This document shows positions 4,874 to 10,000 of a stretch of DNA of 10,000 nt, in pieces. The position numbers and the translations under genes were made by a program. Each line of letters starts with the position of its first letter. Position 1 is the stretch's first letter. The notes beneath the pieces are model-generated. The model had not been told where the DNA came from. It did no database searches and saw nothing but the letters and a program-made list of their open reading frames with translations. The stretch lies in assembly GCA_008636095.1 (NCBI GenBank), contig VSJD01000248.1:1-10000 (forward strand). Direction: 5' to 3'. The stretch comes from Kiritimatiellota bacterium. GTDB lineage: Bacteria; Verrucomicrobiota; Kiritimatiellia; JAAZAB01.

Positions 4874-6649
4874 TCATTTCAATGACCGGCGGAACTTGCT
4901 GATTTGGTTCACGAATGCCGGTACGGTGTCGAGCGGGATGGCGCGCGCGCCGGCGGCCAGTGGCGCTGTATCAAGAACCAGACAGCGTTGATTGTCCACC
5001 ATGAGTCCGATGAAAGCGCCTTCTTCGGTAACGACGAAATCACCGGTCTCGGGTCGGGCATTCGGATTGGTGAATGCGTTCTGAAAGATGCTGGCCCAGG
5101 CGCGCAGGTTACGCCGGATGACGAGATAACGCGGATCATGCATGTCAAATGATGCTTCGATGGCGAAGCTCAAGCCTTCCGAAGAGCGCTTGAAGAGGTG
5201 CAGCCCGCCTGTGCCGCGCTTTTCCAGGGCCGGCCGACCGAGAATCTTCATGGGAGCAACATTCGTGATGCCGGCTGCCGTCAACTGCGGGTCATTGGTG
5301 AGACTGAACCCAATTAGCACAACGCGTGGATTGTCCGCCAAGGCCTGCAGAGGGCCTTTGAGCAATGCCGAGGTTCCCGCGCCGCCCCGCCGTGCGATGC
5401 GGTAATAAACATGCCGCAGGGACGAGGATGCGCCGGGCCAGTTCAGGCCCAGATCCTTATAGCCGGCGGCTAACCATAACCCGTCCGCCGCGGACAAGAG
5501 CGGCGGATATACCACAGCGGCATGCGTATCGAACTGCTGGCCGCTGATATCACTGTCCCGGTATTCCTGGGTCAGCGAAACCCGCAATTCCACCCGGGCA
5601 TCCCGGAAGGGCCGGAACGGACCCGGCCGCTTGGCGCCGATATCTTCCACCTTGGATGCCAGGCCCTTAATCTGGGCTTGGAGCGCATCCTGGTTCTGGC
5701 GCACGGCCGCAATGCCCGATACCAACTGGTCGGTCCGCCCGGTTATGACCGTTTGCAGGGCGTCCTGCAAGGCCATGTGCTGGGCCGCCATTGCGTCGAG
5801 TTTGGCGTCAAAGCCCTTGAATTCATCCGCAGTGCCGACGGTGTTCAACGCCGGGACCGATTCCGTCAGGCTGGATACGGAAGCTTCCAATTGCTGTTGG
5901 TTCGCGGCGATATCCTGGAGGCTGGCGCGCATGGCCTGGGGCAGATTTGCGGCCAGGGTATTGACGGATTGGAGGGTGGTTTCCATCCGGGCCTGCGCGG
6001 TCTGCAAATCACCGATACGGGTGTTCATTAAAACCTGGCGCTCGGCCACGTCCGTAATCTTGATTTGCGTAACTGTTTCCTGCTGTTGCAAGGTAAGCAG
6101 GTTGGTGGAAATGGTTTTCTGGTCGGTCTGAATATCTTTTAGTGCGCTCTGTACCTGTTCCTGTTTCTTGTTAATTTCTTCCAGGGAGCGGGTGTTCCTT
6201 GCCAGGCTGGCGATGCTTTCCTGCTGGCTGGTAATGGTTTTTTCGTGTTCATGGACGGTCGTGGCCATGCGCTGTTGTTCCTGCTTCAAGACTTCGGCTT
6301 CTTTTGCTTTCTGTTCCAGTTCCTGCTGGCGCGTTTGCAGTTCCTGGCGTTGGCCGGTAAGCGTGGTCTCCAAGCTCGATTTCACAAATTCCAGATCGGA
6401 CGATTTCCGGTTCAATTGAGCGATGGTCTTTTCCTGGGTCAGTAACTTGTGGCTGATAAGCGCATCCTGGGACTCGCGCATCCAGAGCGCTTCCATGTCG
6501 GCGATGGCTGCGGGAGCAAAATCCGGCGCCGGCGCCGTCGCCCGCGCGCCCGCACCTGCCGCCACCTGCCAGTTGTCCGGCCCGGTGATGAACAGCAGGA
6601 GCGAGGATACCAGGAAATCCATGATGATGATAAGAATGGCCGGTCGCAT
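4874..6649 (-). CDS. Membrane-anchored long coiled-coil protein of unknown function
   Basis: I do not recognise a family. The 591 residues have three parts. The first is one hydrophobic segment at the extreme N terminus (4-21, ILIIIMDFLVSSLLLFI) with a buried Asp11. The second is a long Gln/Glu/Lys-rich helical region with coiled-coil character (about 50-340). The third is a globular alpha/beta domain (about 345-591). With three residues before the hydrophobic run and no clear cleavage site, the segment looks like an anchor. An acidic residue in a lone N-terminal span is seen in MotB, TolR and ExbD, but no peptidoglycan-binding motif is evident. Within the C-terminal domain, GDFVVTEEGAFIGLMVDN (536-553) faintly recalls the GDSGGP region of trypsin-like folds but lacks the serine. 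The start has AAGGAA 11 bases upstream, overlapping the end of the preceding gene. The two genes are 7 bases apart. Confidence 0.85.
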   Translation of the reverse strand: MRPAILIIIMDFLVSSLLLFITGPDNWQVAAGAGARATAPAPDFAPAAIADMEALWMRESQDALISHKLLTQEKTIAQLNRKSSDLEFVKSSLETTLTGQRQELQTRQQELEQKAKEAEVLKQEQQRMATTVHEHEKTITSQQESIASLARNTRSLEEINKKQEQVQSALKDIQTDQKTISTNLLTLQQQETVTQIKITDVAERQVLMNTRIGDLQTAQARMETTLQSVNTLAANLPQAMRASLQDIAANQQQLEASVSSLTESVPALNTVGTADEFKGFDAKLDAMAAQHMALQDALQTVITGRTDQLVSGIAAVRQNQDALQAQIKGLASKVEDIGAKRPGPFRPFRDARVELRVSLTQEYRDSDISGQQFDTHAAVVYPPLLSAADGLWLAAGYKDLGLNWPGASSSLRHVYYRIARRGGAGTSALLKGPLQALADNPRVVLIGFSLTNDPQLTAAGITNVAPMKILGRPALEKRGTGGLHLFKRSSEGLSFAIEASFDMHDPRYLVIRRNLRAWASIFQNAFTNPNARPETGDFVVTEEGAFIGLMVDNQRCLVLDTAPLAAGARAIPLDTVPAFVNQISKFRRSLK

Positions 6650-6656
6650 GGCGGCT

Positions 6657-8285
6657 TTATTCCTTCCCGGTGATCAGGCTCTCGCGCAAGGGGTATAGAT
6701 AAAACAGTCTCAGCACGACGGCCAGGACAATCCCGACCAGCGTCGAAGAATAGGCCAGGAACCGGGCCACGCCGACGCCATACGTTGTAATCAGAATGAA
6801 GGAGAAAATCGTCACCGCCAGCCCGCAATAGAGGGGCAGGTCGAGAAAAATGTCCAGGTTCTCCATGCGTTTCAGCCGCGTAGGCAGGTCCGTGTCGGTG
6901 TCATTTTCGACATCCCTGATTCGACGGTGGGCGATCACCCAGCAGATACCCTGCACGATCAGGATGCCGGCCACCATGATGGCCATGGAGATGGCATTCA
7001 TATTACCACTGCTCGTCGTGGGCCCGGTGCCGTTGCTCTCCAGTTTCAGGCCGCCGCCATCTGGCGATGGGCCGGGCACCAGTGCTCCCAGCATGAGGAG
7101 CAGGCTGATGGTTGCACCGACTGCCGTGGCCGCAATCCAGTAGTTTTTCCGTCCCGCAAGTTGCTTGATCCCCGCTACGCCGGTTTTGCTCACGGTGGGA
7201 ATTAGCGATACTAATAAGATGGAGCAAAGTCCCGCCACAACCAAATACTTCAACAGCGTGGCCTTCACGCCAAAGACTGACCGGAAGGCTAACCAGTGCT
7301 TAACCAGTTGGGTGGGCGCCAGTACCCGGCTGCGGTTGAGCTCGTTCAAGGAGGCTAACGTTACGGCGGGGTGGTCGCCGATCCAGGCAACGCCAGCCGG
7401 ACCTTTACGCACCGCCGCGTACAGGAGGTCCAGGCCCGCCGGCCCCTGTTTCAAGATGACATCAATCGCGCGGGTCGCTGCTTGCGGCGCTTCCGTACCG
7501 GCCACGATCAGAACTTGGGTCAGCTTTGCGGCGCTTGACGGGGTGGTGGACGCCATTTTGATCAGAACCTTGAGCTGTTCAAGGCTCCGCGCCTGCTTGA
7601 GCAAGATTGCAAACTCTGTCCATGTTTTGCACGTCTTCGCCAACTGGTATACCGGCATGAGCGCATCTTGCGCGGCGGCCATCGAGAGGGACGAGCCCGG
7701 AGAAGAGCGGACGGCGGCCAGGCAATCGGTCAATTGGTTTTGCAGGGGAGGTTGGATGGCTTGAATACACGTGGCGGCTTTTAACAGGGCAAACGCCAGT
7801 TCGGCCTGGGGAAACAGGGCCGACAACGTATCGGCTTCGTTGATCCGTGTAATAAACGAATTGGCCCCCTGACTGGTTTCGGTGATCAGGCGCGGGATAT
7901 CGGCGTGAATCATGCCGTCGGCCACGCACCTGCCGGCCAGGCTCTCAAACGAGCCGGCGGCGGCATCCGGCTCCAACTCGGTCCCGAGGGCCGTCAGGTG
8001 TCCCAGGGCCGTCGTGTCGGTTCGAAGCGTGGCCCTGTATTTATCGCGCTGACCGGCGGCGACCAGCCACCCGGCAACCTTGTTGCGGTCGATGTAATCC
8101 AGCACTTCCAGGGCGGCGCCCCGGCGTCCGGCTTCCCAATTAGCTTCGGCGAGCGTGCGTAAATCCGATTCGGGCAAGGCCGTGAAGTCGGCCCCGGAAA
8201 TGTCCCGGGCACGGTCAGGGAGTTGCAGGACGGCGATCAGGACAAGCGTGGTCACGACAATCAGTACGATCTGCAGAATCCTCAT
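6657..8285 (-). CDS. Polytopic membrane protein with a large helical domain, unknown function
   Basis: I do not recognise a family with confidence. The 542 residues begin with a signal-anchor-like segment (5-21). A mostly helical, Ala/Leu-rich domain follows (about 25-340) that may be built from ARM/HEAT- or TPR-like helical pairs. Then come five hydrophobic spans (about 345-362, 382-402, 431-452, 484-503, 508-531). Between spans four and five lies a charged loop of about 32 residues (RRIRDVENDTDTDLPTRLKR), probably cytoplasmic. The last two spans, LPLYCGLAVTIFSFILITTYG and STLVGIVLAVVLRLFYLYPL, weakly resemble the paired C-terminal spans of MotA/TolQ/ExbB channels, but the GxxGTxxG motif is missing. 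AGGAG lies 8 bases before the ATG at 8285. It is the first gene of a two-gene unit with the coiled-coil protein, so the two products are likely partners. Confidence 0.85.
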   Translation of the reverse strand: MRILQIVLIVVTTLVLIAVLQLPDRARDISGADFTALPESDLRTLAEANWEAGRRGAALEVLDYIDRNKVAGWLVAAGQRDKYRATLRTDTTALGHLTALGTELEPDAAAGSFESLAGRCVADGMIHADIPRLITETSQGANSFITRINEADTLSALFPQAELAFALLKAATCIQAIQPPLQNQLTDCLAAVRSSPGSSLSMAAAQDALMPVYQLAKTCKTWTEFAILLKQARSLEQLKVLIKMASTTPSSAAKLTQVLIVAGTEAPQAATRAIDVILKQGPAGLDLLYAAVRKGPAGVAWIGDHPAVTLASLNELNRSRVLAPTQLVKHWLAFRSVFGVKATLLKYLVVAGLCSILLVSLIPTVSKTGVAGIKQLAGRKNYWIAATAVGATISLLLMLGALVPGPSPDGGGLKLESNGTGPTTSSGNMNAISMAIMVAGILIVQGICWVIAHRRIRDVENDTDTDLPTRLKRMENLDIFLDLPLYCGLAVTIFSFILITTYGVGVARFLAYSSTLVGIVLAVVLRLFYLYPLRESLITGKE

Positions 8286-8347
8286 GGTCGGTCTCCTGTA
8301 ATGTCAGCTGGTGATAGAGCAGTATCCGGCATCAATCATTGGCTGTT

Positions 8348-8376
8348 CATATGCCACTTTAAAAAGCCACAGTCAA
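8348..8376 (-). promoter_or_regulatory. Candidate promoter for the 8285-4874 gene pair
   Basis: TTGACT (8376-8371, five of six) is followed after 17 bases by CATATG (8353-8348), which matches the -10 consensus at only three positions. The element lies in the 143-base gap before the 8285 start, and its ends form an imperfect inverted repeat, ATTGGCTG/CAGTCAAT (8338-8377). The gap contains nothing else that I can identify. Confidence 0.35.
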
Positions 8377-8428
8377 TACCTTAATTCAATATCAACACTG
8401 TTCAACGGTCCGGTGCAAAGCATATATA

Positions 8429-10000
8429 TTACCTGGCCTTGAAATGAATGATCGTCGTGTCATAAGCCGGCGCCGTGCACACGATCGTTTCCGGATCAGC
8501 GTAAACCTCGCCGGTACCGTGGTTCTGCGCCGTTACCCGGTTTGAGGCGTATTTGACGCGGAAGTCGTTCTTCAGCGTTACTTTTTCATCCTTGTCCGTG
8601 TTGTTGAATATGAACACAACCCGGTCTTCGCCTTTGATCCAGACGCTGTAATCCAACGGCTTGTCCAGCGTGGCAACCTGATCAAACCTTGTGCCATCAA
8701 GGAAAAAATCTTCAAAGGTTGTCAATACCTGAATTCCCTCTCTGACCAAGGACCATGTCTGGCTGTCAAAAAGACCGCCCCAACTATAAATCTGAAATCC
8801 ATCCGCCTCCGTCAACGCCACGGACTGGATGGCGTCATTTTTGGCCAGGGGATAGTACAGCGAATACGTCTGCACCGAATTCAACACCGGCACTTTTCTG
8901 CCGCTGGCGGCCTTCAACGCTTCCCGCATCAGTTTCATTTCCGCCAGCCCCCACCTTCCACGCATCGGGAAATGATGTTCCATAAATACGTCTACATACC
9001 TGCCGGCTGCCGGGGGATAAACCCCGTAATATTCGCAGTCATGCCAAGGCCCCTTCGCGTTCTGAATTTCCTGATAACTGCCCGAATATAGATAGAATCT
9101 GGCAGAGGGATTGGCCTCCCGGACCGATGTAATCATTGATCGCCACATTCTTCCGTTTTGTTCTCCCCTGAACTTCAGCCATTCCAGCGGATAATTTGAC
9201 AGAATCGACCGTGCTGGTTCCGTCAAATCCTGAAATGGATAGTCTTCCTCAAGCATAACTACTCTATCAGGCACTTGGTTAATATCTTCTATCCCTGCAT
9301 ATTTTTTAAATGCCTCAATGCAATCTGGACAGAAACAGCTTTCTTTTTTCTGTTTATAGGGAACATTCAAAATATTAGACACCTCATAGTCCCACATCAG
9401 TCCATCCCATTTATTGATCCGGGCAGCCGCTTTTAGAAACCCGAGAATGATCCGCCAGTACTCACTACGCTCATCCGTCAGTCTGGTTAAGCAAGGAGAA
9501 GGTTTCCTTATTTGAGTTGCCTTATTTGTTTGTCCGGACTGATTCACGTACTCATTGATCGCCAACTTGTCCGGAGCGGGCGGATGATTGGAAACATACG
9601 CATCAAACGCCATATCCTCATAAGGAAAAGCAAGATATGCTATGGCAGCCATCCCGCGTTGTTTGATTTTGCCGGCCAAAGGATCGCGTAGATTCATTTT
9701 CCTGACGTTGCCGTCATATGGTGACTCCCATGGATTATGATGGAGTTCCGTCAAATGTGTCTTGATTCCGCACGATTTCGTCAGATCAAGCAGGTAATCT
9801 TGGACCCGGCCCGGTTGGAACCCCATGCAGTCTTCCGCCGCTGACCATAACACCACTTCCAATGACTTCGGCTTCCTGACATCATCTTCCACGATGACGC
9901 GTAATCTCTGCTCCGGAACGGAATATTGTTTTCCGTTGATCTCGTATTCATAATGAGCCCGTATTTCAGTTTCCCTTTTCCCTCCCCCGATCTTGATCCA
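8429..10000 (-). CDS. Glycoside-hydrolase-like TIM-barrel protein (partial, N terminus outside the window)
   Basis: The reading frame is open to base 10000 on the minus strand, so the GTG at 9892 is internal and not the start. The 523 visible residues open with a beta-strand-rich piece (EIRAHYEYEINGKQYSVPEQ). A barrel-like region follows with LMWDYEV (visible residues 201-207), whose Asp/Glu are plausible catalytic residues. A CFCPDCIEAF motif (222-231) may bind a metal. Further aromatic-rich strands include FYLYSGSY, DVFMEHHFP and GFQIYSWGG. The C-terminal 80 residues look like a beta-sandwich cap (DRVVFIFNNTD to TIIHFKAR). The CxCPxC-Phe element after a WDxE-type strand recurs in uncharacterised glycosidase-like proteins of polysaccharide-degrading bacteria. 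Substrate and enzyme family cannot be fixed. The part around 9250-9700 is visibly more A/T-rich than the genes downstream. Confidence 0.75.
   Translation of the reverse strand, partial: WIKIGGGKRETEIRAHYEYEINGKQYSVPEQRLRVIVEDDVRKPKSLEVVLWSAAEDCMGFQPGRVQDYLLDLTKSCGIKTHLTELHHNPWESPYDGNVRKMNLRDPLAGKIKQRGMAAIAYLAFPYEDMAFDAYVSNHPPAPDKLAINEYVNQSGQTNKATQIRKPSPCLTRLTDERSEYWRIILGFLKAAARINKWDGLMWDYEVSNILNVPYKQKKESCFCPDCIEAFKKYAGIEDINQVPDRVVMLEEDYPFQDLTEPARSILSNYPLEWLKFRGEQNGRMWRSMITSVREANPSARFYLYSGSYQEIQNAKGPWHDCEYYGVYPPAAGRYVDVFMEHHFPMRGRWGLAEMKLMREALKAASGRKVPVLNSVQTYSLYYPLAKNDAIQSVALTEADGFQIYSWGGLFDSQTWSLVREGIQVLTTFEDFFLDGTRFDQVATLDKPLDYSVWIKGEDRVVFIFNNTDKDEKVTLKNDFRVKYASNRVTAQNHGTGEVYADPETIVCTAPAYDTTIIHFKAR

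Noticed and set aside
4632..4877. 81-codon minus-strand open frame
   Set aside because: It is translated palindromic repeat DNA with no ribosome binding site or protein-like composition, and it overlaps the end of the coiled-coil gene.
5522..6031. Plus-strand frames opposite the coiled-coil gene
   Set aside because: Heptad-rich coding sequence commonly leaves open antisense frames. These show no start signals or recognisable features.
4876..6427. Coiled-coil protein as a trypsin-like protease
   Set aside because: Only one faint segment resembles the GDSGGP region, the serine is missing, and no His/Asp context could be identified.
8429..9892. Treating GTG 9892 as the start of the glycosidase-like gene
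   Set aside because: The frame continues without a stop to base 10000 with protein-like sequence, so the gene is truncated by the window edge.
1..10000. CRISPR array, tRNA, rRNA, transposase or origin of replication
   Set aside because: No regularly spaced repeats, no tRNA cloverleaf, no transposase motifs and no DnaA-box cluster were seen, although the rpmH cluster is often near the origin.

Overview
The window is bacterial. Almost everything reads on the minus strand, so the order below runs from high to low coordinates. The block at 1-2984 is the conserved rpmH-rnpA-yidD-yidC cluster (ribosomal protein L34, RNase P protein, membrane insertion efficiency factor YidD, insertase YidC). A new reading frame opens on the yidC stop codon, where many bacteria carry mnmE. 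This cluster often lies near the replication origin, but neither dnaA nor a DnaA-box cluster is visible here. No taxon can be fixed from this sequence alone. The Gram-negative traits (large periplasmic YidC domain, outer-membrane-barrel-like protein), the CxCPxC-bearing glycosidase-like protein and the mosaic palindromic repeats would suit the PVC group (for example Kiritimatiellae or Lentisphaeria) or Omnitrophota, but that is inference.

Layout. A glycoside-hydrolase-like protein (8429 to beyond 10000) is cut by the window edge and its frame stays open to base 10000. Next come two tightly linked genes of unknown function: a six-helix membrane protein with a large helical extracytoplasmic domain (6657-8285), and a single-span, long coiled-coil protein with a C-terminal globular domain (4874-6649). 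Their arrangement weakly recalls MotA/MotB or ExbB/ExbD ion-driven motor pairs. A 453-base non-coding stretch follows (4421-4873). It holds a cluster of small palindromes, a good sigma70-type promoter and an isolated perfect Shine-Dalgarno sequence. It leads into a small secreted beta-barrel-like protein (3908-4420), a strong hairpin, and a YqaA/DedA-like membrane protein (3188-3835). Last come a candidate rpmH promoter and the rpmH cluster.

How the genes work together. YidC and YidD insert membrane proteins, and RnpA assists tRNA maturation. L34 joins the ribosome, so the cluster is housekeeping. The pair at 4874-8285 probably works as one envelope complex. The barrel protein, YqaA-like protein and glycosidase-like protein appear to be separate units.

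The most unusual structural feature is that RnpA carries an Arg/Pro-rich N-terminal extension of about 54 residues. Its DNA shares sequence blocks with the intergenic palindrome cluster 2 kb away, as if a genomic repeat had been captured in frame. No tRNA, rRNA, CRISPR array, transposase or phage gene was seen.
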